Part shown: positions 10,001 to 18,357 of the stretch, piece after piece
Layout of the letters: every line of letters begins with the position of its first letter
Numbering within the stretch: position 1 is the first letter of the stretch
Notes under the pieces: generated by a model
What the model was told of the DNA's origin: nothing
What the model saw: the letters and a program-made list of their open reading frames with translations, nothing else
Database searches by the model: none
Assembly: GCA_019694835.1 (NCBI GenBank)
Contig: JAIBBE010000233.1
Span: 62,001 to 126,000, forward strand
Direction: 5' to 3'
DNA: 64,000 nucleotides
Source of the DNA: Fimbriimonadaceae bacterium
GTDB taxonomy: Bacteria > Armatimonadota > Fimbriimonadia > Fimbriimonadales > Fimbriimonadaceae
Made by a program: the position numbers and the translations under genes

Positions 10001-10656
10001 ACGACTCAAACCCGTCAAGTCCGAAGATACGCTTCGAGTGCGACGATGCCGAGGCGGTGACGGCCAGGATCGGCGGGCGAGTCTACAATCTCGGTGCCCG
10101 AGCCGAGGGCACCCACGAGGTCACGCTGACGAATCTTGATACGCTCGCACCCGGACTGTTTCAACTTGAAATTGATGGCCTATTCCAGGGAACCCACCTT
10201 ATTGATACAGCAACACTTGATAGCCGGGTGATCAACGGCGCGACGGCATCTGGCAGTACCTCTTTCACGACGAACGGCACATCGAGAAGCCTGAACTATG
10301 GCGGTTTCTTGACGGTTCGCAAATGGGAGTGGAGCGTCCCTGGCGAACAGTACACGCGCATCGTGACGGGAGCGCAGGTGACCTTAAGCACCAATCTTCC
10401 GCCGGCCAATCGAACAAGCGTTCCGACGATTCTGGTGCAGGCACCGGCGGGCGCGATTGGGGCGAACTTTGGATGCGCGGTCAAGCCAATTTCGATTCGC
10501 GGCGGCTCGATGTCGTGGATTGGCTTAGGCTCCAACGCGAAGATCTTCACTCAGACGGGAGCGCAGTTGTCGGCTCGGATAACGGGTACCTATGCTGGTT
10601 TCCCGTGGCTGTTTGGCGGCTCGCCACAGTTCACCTTCCCGATCAACGTTCCCTAA
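7051..10656 (+). CDS. Large secreted repeat protein with Fn3/CARDB-like domains
   Basis: 1201 residues. The ATG at 7051 follows a GGGAGGA ribosome site and begins a signal-anchor-like leader (residues about 1-35). Residues about 90-180 hold five consecutive copies of a 20-residue unit beginning DAIAREFVV. Next come an Ig-like region, a fibronectin type III-like domain (WNEATIYWRTNE) with a conserved ending (TFTTALLYDLS), and several CARDB-like beta domains up to the C-terminus. No catalytic site is visible. It is probably an extracellular scaffold or adhesin. Earlier in-frame starts overlap the preceding gene and lack a signal peptide. Confidence 0.75.
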   Translation: MRATKGIRNATVVLGLAGVLAAVALAPMGGLLKRAGSAGPGNPAPSDTAAPLVARAARPGSTVTPKPLTVTGLVPPAPIAGILQDNPPDDAISREFVVYKNSAENDDPTDAIAREFVVFQNSAGSNEITDAIAREFVVFQNSAGSNEITDAIAREFVVNKNSDASGIPTDAIAREFVVSIQDVIAPQVKITAGPREGGQVAPGPVTLQWMGQDNLTPSASLQYQFRLNKSAWSDWALNTQTTTASLPVGGYVFEVRAKDLAGNITDPPASRSFKVDITPPIVTEIGVRDVSWNEATIYWRTNEISKGTVRYGLQATNDFRYDKESIPELRLYHEVRIKGLSSKTPYQYKVDLVDEANNAGTSNTLTFTTALLYDLSVREEDISTSIPFPANNDTITMSAKVRNTGDVELVGHVDFYDHRADTGTVLLGTQTVTLRPYTAATTVTSPPFVVRESVHKPFVAIRVNRDDLPNNNRADRELLVNAQPLRLTFTTPTINTWPSDVQQFTVNVKNTGSQPQALDDVRVQGIGFATRVSPVPTEPLPPGETTQVTFEVNTPGGQGAGNLSGQIVVDGQENYVQPLSLQVFSGPVANLQVRLINERTGEGIPNGIVVVGNDPRVYSTGGGGNLPQPVAVPLGNAVVYGYAQNYMPKSGSVQIVNGVNTLTIALEEGNAYQITQITTTPLTQQQIIDRGVNLQDPQNFWVYDFVLYMEIGSVPIPNVVVPVATGVPTEGGYSSSFGGTRNIEGGTVYIGGSFTPNTATWIVIPGDVRILKQFWDASVTVQNRTTAFPIENASATLSIPSGLGLPALFGAPQPTTKQLGTIPPGGNRQAQWTVRGDFPGTYQLTGQATGNLMLGTVPIPVESTLLSDPLVVAAPSLEITFTTPTAVSQGAPFDIGVHVRNTSSIDLQFVQVNIKDDKLVNCTLSSARTVDLGALAINETKTAIFTFISQVTGVVLNVYSVITPPPLEPPVTVVPGRMDILSVDDSNPSSPKIRFECDDAEAVTARIGGRVYNLGARAEGTHEVTLTNLDTLAPGLFQLEIDGLFQGTHLIDTATLDSRVINGATASGSTSFTTNGTSRSLNYGGFLTVRKWEWSVPGEQYTRIVTGAQVTLSTNLPPANRTSVPTILVQAPAGAIGANFGCAVKPISIRGGSMSWIGLGSNAKIFTQTGAQLSARITGTYAGFPWLFGGSPQFTFPINVP
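7318..7599 (+). repeat. Five tandem 60-bp coding repeats
   Basis: Units begin at 7318, 7378, 7438, 7498 and 7558. Units 2 and 3 encode the same peptide, DAIAREFVVFQNSAGSNEIT, but differ at several third positions, so selection on the protein rather than very recent copying is likely. The last unit is shorter. The repeats lie between the leader and the first Ig-like domain of the large secreted protein. Confidence 0.9.
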
Positions 10657-10674
10657 CAGATAACGGAGGAATTC

Positions 10675-11046
10675 TTGGAACAAGAAGATACTAGGCCACC
10701 CTATGGGATTGAACTCATCCTGGATCTAAAAGGATGCCAGGCGATGGATCTCTCACGCGATCGTCTGGAGGCTTTCGTCAAGGACTTATGCGACCTTATC
10801 CAAATGAACCGACATGGTGATCCGATCTTTTGGGAAGATGACAGCGGTATCCCCCACCTTCACGGGCTCTCCATCGTGCAATTCATCGAGACCAGTACGA
10901 TCGTGTGCCATCCGTTGCCGATGCTCGAATCGGTTTATCTCAATATCTTCTCTTGCAAGGCCTTTGACGCTTCTGATGCGAGCCGATTTTGTCGCGAGTT
11001 CTGGAGTGCACAGGCCGTCAAAGAGACCCTTGTCGTTCGCACATGA
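10675..11046 (+). CDS. S-adenosylmethionine-decarboxylase (SpeD)-like pyruvoyl enzyme
   Basis: 123 residues from a TTG start that follows a GGAGG site at the right distance. The segment IETSTIVCHPLP, followed by YLNIFSCKAFD, aligns with the autoprocessing core of bacterial SpeD. Ser74, His79 and Cys94 occur with the same spacing (+5, +20) as the pyruvoyl-forming Ser, the processing His and the catalytic Cys of Thermotoga maritima SpeD. The usual Glu just before the serine is Thr73, with Glu72 one place earlier. True SpeD makes decarboxylated AdoMet for spermidine synthesis, but some homologues are reported to decarboxylate ornithine or arginine, so the substrate is open. No spermidine synthase gene is in the window. 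It overlaps the methyltransferase start by 4 bp. Confidence 0.75.
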   Translation: MEQEDTRPPYGIELILDLKGCQAMDLSRDRLEAFVKDLCDLIQMNRHGDPIFWEDDSGIPHLHGLSIVQFIETSTIVCHPLPMLESVYLNIFSCKAFDASDASRFCREFWSAQAVKETLVVRT

Positions 11047-11813
11047 GCACCTTACAGACCTACGAGAAATGGAGTGCTCGGGCTTACCTCGACCAGTATT
11101 ACAGTGGCGACACGATCCCCGACGATTCCGAAGTGCTCATCTCATTTCTGAGGCGGAACCTTGGAGACCGGCGGTTCGGTACGTGTCTCGACTTCGGTTG
11201 CGGGCCAAGCGTCTATGCACACTTTGCCATCGTTGACCGTTACGATGAAGTGACTTGGGCAGATTACGTCGCTGAGAACCGTTCAGAAGTTCAGAAATGG
11301 ATAGATAGATCGGATGACGCTTTCGGCTGGTCTCATTACGCACGGCACGCTCTTGGACTTGCAGGTCTTGAGCCCACGGAGGCCGCCATCGTGGCGCTCG
11401 AATCACAGTTGCGCCGCAAGTCCGCTCATGTGATTCCTGCTGATATCACTTCGACACTGCCCCTGGGTGAGAAGAGGTCATTCGATTTGGTCGTTAGTTT
11501 CTTCTGCCTTGAGTGCGTCGGCGGGGATGTTAGCGAGTGGTTCATCTACGTACGAAGACTGTGTAGTCTTGTGTCATCAGGTGGAAGGCTCATCATGGTA
11601 GCGTTACGGGACAGCTCATTTTACAAGGTCCACGCATATCAGTACCCGGTGACCGCACTGGACAGTCATACGGTTAGAAACGCAATGAATGAGATTGAAG
11701 ACCTAGATTTGACCACTTTAGCGATAGAAGAACACGCCGTCAATGACTGGTTTGATGAGGGCTTTTCGGGCATCATTCTTGTCAAGGTAGATAAGAAGGA
11801 GCAACGGTCCTAG
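11043..11813 (+). CDS. NNMT/PNMT/TEMT-family N-methyltransferase
   Basis: 256 residues. The ATG at 11043 lies within the ATGA that ends the SpeD-like gene, so translation is probably coupled. The N-terminus YLDQYYSGD, the AdoMet-binding motif LDFGCGPSVYA, the motif WADYVAENRSEVQKW and CLECVGGDVSEW all match the nicotinamide/phenylethanolamine/thioether S- or N-methyltransferase family, usually thought of as animal enzymes but also found in bacteria. The reaction would be methyl transfer from AdoMet to an amine. This gene pair looks less GC-rich than its neighbours, suggesting transfer. Its stop overlaps the stop of the convergent hexosaminidase gene by 3 bp. Confidence 0.85.
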   Translation: MSTLQTYEKWSARAYLDQYYSGDTIPDDSEVLISFLRRNLGDRRFGTCLDFGCGPSVYAHFAIVDRYDEVTWADYVAENRSEVQKWIDRSDDAFGWSHYARHALGLAGLEPTEAAIVALESQLRRKSAHVIPADITSTLPLGEKRSFDLVVSFFCLECVGGDVSEWFIYVRRLCSLVSSGGRLIMVALRDSSFYKVHAYQYPVTALDSHTVRNAMNEIEDLDLTTLAIEEHAVNDWFDEGFSGIILVKVDKKEQRS

Positions 11814-13972
11814 TCCCTCGCCTCCCAGACCTTCAACTCTACGAGGTGAACGGCCTCGTTCGCGCTATTGTGTAAGAGGTTGACTTTGACGAAGCGCGTG
11901 GTTCTGGGTGAAAACTTGAGCGAATCGCCGGAGACCGATGAAGGCACTGTGTTCGTTGACCGGTCGCCAACCATGGACCATGTTAAGCCGTCCTCGCTTG
12001 CTTCGACGGTGTACTGGTAGTAGCGTGACCCGTCCCAGTAGGGAAAAACCTCGATGCGATCAACGCGGTACCTCTTGCCGAGATCGACTTGCAGCCATTG
12101 CGGCGCGGGGGTGGTCCACCAACTCGACGCGAGGTCGAGATTGCCGTCCACGGCGAATTCGAGCGCTTGAGGGCCTTGCGTTCCGCCCGAGACGGTGACT
12201 TTCTTCCCGGTCGCCAGATTCTGAATGCGCGGAGGAACGTGGTAGAAGATGCGAGAAGACTCATAGCCCAACCGCTTGCCCGCCTGATTGAACAGCGCCG
12301 CACGCACGGTGGTCGTCGTCTGGATCTTGAGCGGAGACGTATAGATCGGTGAGGTCGAGGTCGGTGGTTTGGCATCCAACGTGTAGCGGACGACTCCTTT
12401 CCCATTCGGCCGCATGGTCACCGTCAAGGGAAGCGTGAAGCAGGGAACGTCGAAGCCGTTCGGGTCTAGGGCGTCGAGTGCACTGGAATGCAGGGTTACG
12501 GGGTGCACCAAGCGCTCGAAGAGAGTATTTGCCGTGGTGAGACGTGGCTCGAAATCTGCCCACGTTGCGCTGCGGCGGCTCCAGACTCGTTCCGCCATCG
12601 CTGGGACGACCCGTCTCAAGTTCTCGATTTCTGATTCCTCGGGGCCTTCCCACGAACAGATTTGTGCACCCAGGATTCGCTGGGCTTCGGGCACGGTGAA
12701 CCAAGTGGTGGTGTCGTAGAGGTTGGAGAATCGGCCAAATTTGGAGAGATCCCATTCGAAAACCTTCTTTGCCGGCCACACGTGGCGGTTGACCACATAA
12801 AGGGGCGTCCACGAGGCGTTGATGACGGTGTAGCCGTCTTTCAGCAACTCGTTGGGAAGGTAGTAGGCATTCTCGAACGCCATGACGAGCACGTCCTTCG
12901 GAATTGGGAACTTGGACTCTGGATTTCTGCCAAATCCCTCCCACACGATGAGTTTCTTGCCACGCTTCTTGACCATTTGGTTGACTTGGGTCAGAAAGCG
13001 TCGAAAGATCTCGTGCTGAGATCGGTCCGGGAGCCCGAACTCGCGAAATGCGGCCTGGAAGTTCGGATGCTGGTGAGCGTGCGCAATATCCGCTTCATCG
13101 CCCCCCATATGGAAATAAGGTGACGATTCGAAGACCTCGCACATTTCGCCGATCAGCGTGTCGACCGCTTTGACGACCTCCGGATTCGCGAAATTGATGC
13201 TAGCGTGGTGCTCGTAAGGAGTGGTCCCCTTGATCTTGAAAAGATCGGGCATTGTTCGAACCAAGGTGGCGGAGTGGCCGGGGATATCGAACTCTGGGAT
13301 GATCGTAACGCCCCGGTCATCGGCATACCGAACGAGGTCCTTGAGTTCGGCAGCGGTATAACTTGGCCCGCCGTGCTGGTTGCTGGAGTTCACCAAAGGG
13401 TAAGCCCGGCTGGGGAACGTGAACGACTGGTCGTCGGTGAGGTGAAGCTGGAGGAAGTTCAACTTGTAGAACCGGCAAAGATCGACGCACTGCTTCAGCA
13501 CGTCAATGGAGTGGTAGTGCCTGGCGACGTCGATCATGAGTCCTCGGTAAGCGCTGGCCGGCCGATCCTCGATGCGCAAGCGAGGAGCCTCCAGCCCGCG
13601 ATTCGTCTTATGCGATGCTTGGACGAGGGTCACGAGGCCGTGGGCGAGTCCGCGAAGGGTTGTGGCTGTGACCGTCGCGCTGCTGGAGTCAATACGAAGT
13701 TCGTATCCTTCCTCTCCATGGCCGGGCCCGAGCCTGAGCCCGATCGAACCACTCCGGACCTTGTCGACGATCCGGGCCTGGATTTCGTGCGTTACCCTTA
13801 GGTCGTCAATGAAGACCCTGGCCAAAGGCAGTGCTTGCTTTGATTGAACAACGATCGTTGGATCTCTGCTCACCCATCGTCCTTGCTCCACTTTGACCTC
13901 CGTTGGCCACGGCACGAGCGGCGCGGTTCTTTCCAAAGCCAAACAGGACAGGAGCGCAAAGAGGGCGACCAT
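11810..13972 (-). CDS. Beta-N-acetylhexosaminidase (GH20) with F5/8 C-type domain
   Basis: 720 residues when started at the ATG at 13972, which opens a signal-like leader (MVALFALLSCLALE). The frame extends 24 codons further upstream, but those residues do not resemble a signal. An N-terminal GH20b-like domain (about 18-130) precedes the catalytic TIM barrel, where HMGGDEAD carries the Asp292-Glu293 pair used for substrate-assisted cleavage of terminal GlcNAc or GalNAc. Next comes a small beta domain (about 510-590) and a C-terminal discoidin-like carbohydrate-binding domain (NLATGKKVTVSGG to VELKVWEA). It probably acts outside the cytoplasm on chitin or peptidoglycan fragments. Confidence 0.9.
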   Translation of the reverse strand: MVALFALLSCLALERTAPLVPWPTEVKVEQGRWVSRDPTIVVQSKQALPLARVFIDDLRVTHEIQARIVDKVRSGSIGLRLGPGHGEEGYELRIDSSSATVTATTLRGLAHGLVTLVQASHKTNRGLEAPRLRIEDRPASAYRGLMIDVARHYHSIDVLKQCVDLCRFYKLNFLQLHLTDDQSFTFPSRAYPLVNSSNQHGGPSYTAAELKDLVRYADDRGVTIIPEFDIPGHSATLVRTMPDLFKIKGTTPYEHHASINFANPEVVKAVDTLIGEMCEVFESSPYFHMGGDEADIAHAHQHPNFQAAFREFGLPDRSQHEIFRRFLTQVNQMVKKRGKKLIVWEGFGRNPESKFPIPKDVLVMAFENAYYLPNELLKDGYTVINASWTPLYVVNRHVWPAKKVFEWDLSKFGRFSNLYDTTTWFTVPEAQRILGAQICSWEGPEESEIENLRRVVPAMAERVWSRRSATWADFEPRLTTANTLFERLVHPVTLHSSALDALDPNGFDVPCFTLPLTVTMRPNGKGVVRYTLDAKPPTSTSPIYTSPLKIQTTTTVRAALFNQAGKRLGYESSRIFYHVPPRIQNLATGKKVTVSGGTQGPQALEFAVDGNLDLASSWWTTPAPQWLQVDLGKRYRVDRIEVFPYWDGSRYYQYTVEASEDGLTWSMVGDRSTNTVPSSVSGDSLKFSPRTTRFVKVNLLHNSANEAVHLVELKVWEARD

Positions 13973-14085
13973 TGGTTCGGAGAGTCTATCCGAAGCGATC
14001 CTGTCATCATTTCGCGCGACATGCGCGAAGCATCGCCATACCAAGCCTGCCGGAAGAACGACAACGGTCGTACACTGAAAGCACC

Positions 14086-16146
14086 ATGAAATTCGGTCTT
14101 CTGATCCTCTTGGGGCTCGTCACCGCGCTCGGCTTCTCAGCTCCCGTAGGCACCGCCGAGTGTGGCCATGCCGCTCGCTGGAAGGCCGCCTTTCGGCATG
14201 GGTACCTCCCCAACCTCTTGCCGCCAAAAGCCTTGGAGGCAGCGACCGATACCGATGTGCTGCACAACACGCTGAACATCAGCATGACTCCGCCCAGCAC
14301 GACCATAGCTGGTGATAACACCATAGCCGTCAAAAGTCTCGTGAATGGATTGACGGAATTCACGTTTCGCTTGAGTAACTCATTCACGATGGGTCCGGTG
14401 ACGCTAGACGGCAGAACCATCACAACCACTCGTCTCGACTCGACAACGGTGCGGGCCAACTTCGACCGACCGTACGGGCTAAACGAGACGTTCACGTTGT
14501 TCATTCCTTACAGCGGTACGGCCCTGTCAGGTTTCTTTGGATCGATCGAGTTTGGCACTCGCTCCTCCGGCGCACCCTACTGTTTTACGCTCAGTGAACC
14601 ATGGTACGCCTATACGTGGTGGCCGAACAAGGACGACAATACCGATAAGTCAACGTTCGACCTCAATGTCACCGTACCGAACACGATGAAGGTTGTTGGC
14701 AACGGCCTGCTGCAGGGGACCGACAGTGTTGGCCTTGACAAACTCCGTTACCGCTGGCACTCCTCGAATCCGATCGCTCCCTATCTTGTTTCGATTGCGG
14801 CGACGAATTTCAATACGTGGACTGTCAACTACAATCACCCGAGTGGAACGACGCCCGTTCAATTCTGGATTTGGCCGGAGAGCGACAGCGCTGGCAATCG
14901 ATCGGCTTGGGAGCAGTGCGTGCAAATGATGACGACGTACGCTCCGCTGTTTGGGCAGTATCCGTTTCTCAACGAGAAGTATGGGATGTATCAGTTCACC
15001 TTCGGCGGCGGCATGGAACATCAAACGTGTACGGGAATGGGCGGCTTCTGGGACTCTGTTGTTGCCCATGAACTCGCGCATCAGTGGTGGGGCGACATGG
15101 TCACGTGCGCAACATGGCACGACATCTGGCTCAATGAAGGCTTTGCCACTTACACGGAAGCCCTGTGGTACCAGTACAAACCAGGCAGCACGGGCTTTGC
15201 CGCATACAAATCAGCCATGAACAGTCGACGACCGTCGTCGACCAGCGGCACCGTGTACTGTTACGATATATCCGATCCTAATCGAATCTTTAGCGGCAGT
15301 TACAGCTACGACAAAGCGGCATGGGTGCTTCATTCGCTGAGACACATCGTTGGCGACACGGCATTCTTCAATATTCTGCAATCGTATCGAACAGCGTATG
15401 AATACCGGAGCGCAACGACCGACGATTTCATCAATTCATGCGAATCGGTCTACGGCCATGATCTGAATTGGTTCTTCGACAAGACCGTTTACGGTACTGG
15501 CGTACCTGTCTATCAATGGGCTTGGCAGAATACGACTTCAAATGGAAAGAGCTATCTGCTCGTTTATGTCAAACAAACACAGAACGCCACACATGGCGTG
15601 TTCTCCATGCCCGTAGACATTCGGCCGACGGTTGGCGGAGTTAAGCAGATGAAGCAGGTGTTCAACGATGGCTTAACCGAGAACTACGTCATTCCCCTCA
15701 CCGGTTCCGCGACGGCATGCACCTTTGACGAAGATGTGTGGATATTGAATGGCGGCGTATCGAGTACCGCATTTGTCGCCGGGGGTCCGACGATTGTCGA
15801 AACAACCCCCGCTCCGGGAGCGACTGCAACGTCGCCCGTGACCTCCATCCGCTTGACCTTCCATACAAACGTCACCGTTTCCGCGGCGGATTTCGAACTA
15901 CGCAACGGAGCGTCGCCCTACCGGATTCCGATGCGATTCGCCTACGATGCCCCCACCCGAACCGCGACGCTGACGCCGGGCAAGCCGCTCAGGAAAGGGA
16001 TGTTCACGCTGCTGGTCAAGGACTCGATCCGGTCGGTCGACTCGAACAAGCAACTGGACGGTGAGCTCGTGTCCAATGCACTGCCCTCGGGGAATGGCCA
16101 GCCAGGCGGCGCGTGCAGCCTGACATTCACGTGCAATGCGCCGTAG
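14086..16146 (+). CDS. Secreted M1-family metallopeptidase
   Basis: 686 residues from the ATG at 14086, which begins a signal peptide (MKFGLLILLGLVTALGFSAP). An N-terminal beta domain is followed by the gluzincin catalytic domain. The exopeptidase motif is GGGMEHQ in place of GAMEN. The zinc site is HELAHQWW (His328, Glu329, His332) with Glu351 in WLNEGFA. The C-terminal 110 residues form an Ig-like domain with ETTPAPGATATSPVTSIRL, typical of secreted proteins in this phylum. It would remove N-terminal residues from peptides outside the cytoplasm. It is divergent from the hexosaminidase gene, with 113 bp between the starts. Confidence 0.9.
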   Translation: MKFGLLILLGLVTALGFSAPVGTAECGHAARWKAAFRHGYLPNLLPPKALEAATDTDVLHNTLNISMTPPSTTIAGDNTIAVKSLVNGLTEFTFRLSNSFTMGPVTLDGRTITTTRLDSTTVRANFDRPYGLNETFTLFIPYSGTALSGFFGSIEFGTRSSGAPYCFTLSEPWYAYTWWPNKDDNTDKSTFDLNVTVPNTMKVVGNGLLQGTDSVGLDKLRYRWHSSNPIAPYLVSIAATNFNTWTVNYNHPSGTTPVQFWIWPESDSAGNRSAWEQCVQMMTTYAPLFGQYPFLNEKYGMYQFTFGGGMEHQTCTGMGGFWDSVVAHELAHQWWGDMVTCATWHDIWLNEGFATYTEALWYQYKPGSTGFAAYKSAMNSRRPSSTSGTVYCYDISDPNRIFSGSYSYDKAAWVLHSLRHIVGDTAFFNILQSYRTAYEYRSATTDDFINSCESVYGHDLNWFFDKTVYGTGVPVYQWAWQNTTSNGKSYLLVYVKQTQNATHGVFSMPVDIRPTVGGVKQMKQVFNDGLTENYVIPLTGSATACTFDEDVWILNGGVSSTAFVAGGPTIVETTPAPGATATSPVTSIRLTFHTNVTVSAADFELRNGASPYRIPMRFAYDAPTRTATLTPGKPLRKGMFTLLVKDSIRSVDSNKQLDGELVSNALPSGNGQPGGACSLTFTCNAP

Positions 16147-16153
16147 CAAGAGG

Positions 16154-16243
<90 letters not shown>

Positions 16244-16276
16244 GCGGAAACCAATTTATACCCGAACGTCCGGGGG

Positions 16277-16459
16277 CTAGACCCGGATGTCGATGATCTG
16301 ACCTTTGCCGGAGAGTTGGCGAAGCAGCGTCGCGGCCTCCTCTTTCTGGGCGTCGAGAGTCTTCTTGAGCATGCCGACTTGCAGGGCCTCGCGCGTGCTG
16401 TCCTGGGTCTGCAGCGCTTGAAGCAGGGCCTGGGTCTTGGCAACGTCCGGCACGTTCAT
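16277..16459 (-). CDS. YjfB-like putative motility protein
   Basis: 60 residues. The sequence matches the small YjfB family in its central VGMLKKTLDAQKEEAATLL and its ending GQIIDIRV, which corresponds to the family's invariant IDIKV-type C-terminus. Family members are of unknown biochemistry, often encoded near or regulated with flagellar genes; no flagellar gene is in this window. The ATG at 16459 has AAGG directly against it, too close for a normal ribosome site. The GTG two codons later (16453) is better spaced and may be the true start. It lies between tRNA-Ser and the sugar dehydrogenase gene. Confidence 0.75.
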   Translation of the reverse strand: MNVPDVAKTQALLQALQTQDSTREALQVGMLKKTLDAQKEEAATLLRQLSGKGQIIDIRV

Positions 16460-16492
16460 CCTTAGGATGATCGGTTGCCAAGACCCGATTCT

Positions 16493-18139
16493 TTAGCGCG
16501 ACTCGCCGTAGTTGGCGGAAATGATGGCGTAGTCGGCGATTCCAACCTCGCCATCACCGTCGAGGTCCGCATTTCGTTGGTAGCCAGGGTCACCGAGGCT
16601 AGATCCAAACGCAGCGGAGAGGAGAGAGAAGTCGGCGATGTCGATCGAGTCGTCGCCATTGGCGTCGCCGTTCACGAGGCTGAAGTCGATCTTTGGACTG
16701 TAGTTACCGCCCGTATCGACCGAGGTGTGTTCACTCAAGAACGTACCGCACTTTACACGGACGGTTTGCTTGCCTGAGGTCAAGGGGATCCTGAACTCAC
16801 CAATTGCATTGGGTGATGCTTGGAAAGAGACCGAGAAGCCGAGCTTTTCGACGGTCACCGTTACGTACGAGGGCCTGGCCTCGACACTCGCTAGGTCGCT
16901 GAACTCGATCCCGACATTGATCGAACGGGGAGTCGTGAGCGAATCGGAGAACACTTTGTAGACTCGGTTTGCACCTACGATCAAGAGTTCGCCTTCCGAG
17001 TCGACGTCCATCGACCAGATCTGCCCCAAGGGGTTGCTGTAGGCCAAGAGCTCGGGCGTGTGGTTGATGATGTCACTCATCACCGCGCTGTCGCCATAGT
17101 CGCCAAAGGTAAGTTTCGCGGAGTACACCTTCTGTGTAATGACATCAGCATAGAAGTAGCGCCCGTACATTTCGATTCCCAGCCCAAGGCCGCGATAAAT
17201 GGGGCCGCCCACAACGGCTCGAAAATCTGGATGCGGGAATTGGGCGATCGGGTGAACAGCAGGCTCGAACGCTAAGGGAACGTGGGTTTGGAACGGTTGG
17301 CTACCTTCGAAATGGGGCCATCCAAAGTTGAGCCCCATCGCTTTTGCCGGAATGAAGTTGATTTCCTCCCAGCTGTCGGCTCCAACGTCGCCAATGAGCA
17401 GCGCTCCGCTGCCCCCGCGACTCGGCTCGTCCCAGCACCATCGCCACGGATTCCGAAAGCCAAAGTGCACGGCTTCGGCCGGGCCCGAAACCGGATTGCC
17501 GTCGAGGAAAGGGTTGTCGGCTGGAATGCCGTAGTTTCGTTCGGGGTCGAGCGGAAAGTCATCGGTGAATGGATCGATCCGCAAAATTTTGCCGTTCAGG
17601 AGAGTCGGGTCTTGGGATGACGGGTCGTTCTCGCCATCACCCTTGAACACCCACAAGCAGCCATCCGGCCCGAACTTTGCGCCACCGCCGTAGTGAAACG
17701 GCTCGGAGTTCGGAATGATCATGATCGTTCGAGCCGTGCCCAGGTCGATTTGGTAGGGATTGGATTCTGATCGCTGATACTCGGCGATCACATTGGCGCC
17801 GTCTCCGGCGCGGCAGTAGCTGATGTAGCACTTGCCGTCGGAAACGTAATTCGGAGAGAAGGTCAGACTGTTGACGGCTCGCTCACCGCCGGTCGCCAAC
17901 ATGGCTGGTGGGAGCACCGCGAAACTCTCTTCGAGCGGCAGGTATTCGAAGTTTTTCAGGGTCTTGAGTTTGCCGTATCGGCCGACGGTGTAGATCGTGT
18001 CGGGGTCAGTGGGGTCCGGTACAGCCATCGTGGGCAAGTGATCGTTGTTGACGAAAGTCACACCAAGCCCAGCCAAACTCGCGGTAGAGGTGCCAACCAG
18101 AATCGTCGTAAACGCGAACAAACGAGTAACTTTTTTCAT
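16493..18139 (-). CDS. PQQ-dependent sugar dehydrogenase-like (GSDH) protein with dockerin-like tail
   Basis: 548 residues. The ATG at 18139 was preferred because AGGAGGG precedes it and a signal peptide follows (MKKVTRLFAFTTILVGTSTA). The body is a six-bladed propeller of the glucose/sorbosone dehydrogenase type: GRYGKLKTL, FSPNYVSDGKCYISY, FGFRNPWRWCWDEP, IGDVGADSWEEIN and YFYADV are in the expected order. These enzymes oxidise aldoses outside the cytoplasm using PQQ, but PQQ dependence is not proved here. The last 60 residues are two calcium-loop-like repeats (GDANGDDSIDIADFS and ADLDGDGEVGIADYA), the same tail as in the proteins at 593-3628 and 18358-20223. Confidence 0.85.
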   Translation of the reverse strand: MKKVTRLFAFTTILVGTSTASLAGLGVTFVNNDHLPTMAVPDPTDPDTIYTVGRYGKLKTLKNFEYLPLEESFAVLPPAMLATGGERAVNSLTFSPNYVSDGKCYISYCRAGDGANVIAEYQRSESNPYQIDLGTARTIMIIPNSEPFHYGGGAKFGPDGCLWVFKGDGENDPSSQDPTLLNGKILRIDPFTDDFPLDPERNYGIPADNPFLDGNPVSGPAEAVHFGFRNPWRWCWDEPSRGGSGALLIGDVGADSWEEINFIPAKAMGLNFGWPHFEGSQPFQTHVPLAFEPAVHPIAQFPHPDFRAVVGGPIYRGLGLGIEMYGRYFYADVITQKVYSAKLTFGDYGDSAVMSDIINHTPELLAYSNPLGQIWSMDVDSEGELLIVGANRVYKVFSDSLTTPRSINVGIEFSDLASVEARPSYVTVTVEKLGFSVSFQASPNAIGEFRIPLTSGKQTVRVKCGTFLSEHTSVDTGGNYSPKIDFSLVNGDANGDDSIDIADFSLLSAAFGSSLGDPGYQRNADLDGDGEVGIADYAIISANYGESR

Positions 18140-18164
18140 AACCCTCCTCTGCAACACAGTTGCG

Positions 18165-18183
18165 CGCACCCCATTCGGGTGCG
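18165..18183. promoter_or_regulatory. Hairpin in the leader of the sugar dehydrogenase gene
   Basis: CGCACCC at 18165-18171 pairs with GGGTGCG at 18177-18183 around a 5-nt loop. It sits about 25 nt upstream of the minus-strand ATG at 18139, so it would be in the 5' untranslated leader or overlap the promoter. No T-tract follows, so it is not a standard terminator. Confidence 0.35.
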
Positions 18184-18357
18184 TACCGCCTCAACCCATG
18201 ATATCCGATCTGTATAGGATGGAGACGCCAGGATCAACAGTTTGTTCAGAACTGGCCTGGAAACCGGCATTCATCCCGACATCCAGTACCAGCTTTTGCA
18301 AGAAAGAGGAGCATCGGCGACCGGCATACGATACAATGGCCGAAGGTGAGGAGAGTG

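Noticed and set aside
13973..14044. Upstream extension of the hexosaminidase frame
   Set aside because: The 24 extra residues are not a signal peptide; the ATG at 13972 gives one directly.
18296..18337. TTGCAA and TACAAT as a sigma-70 promoter before 18358
   Set aside because: The spacing is about 30 bp, too long for a normal promoter.
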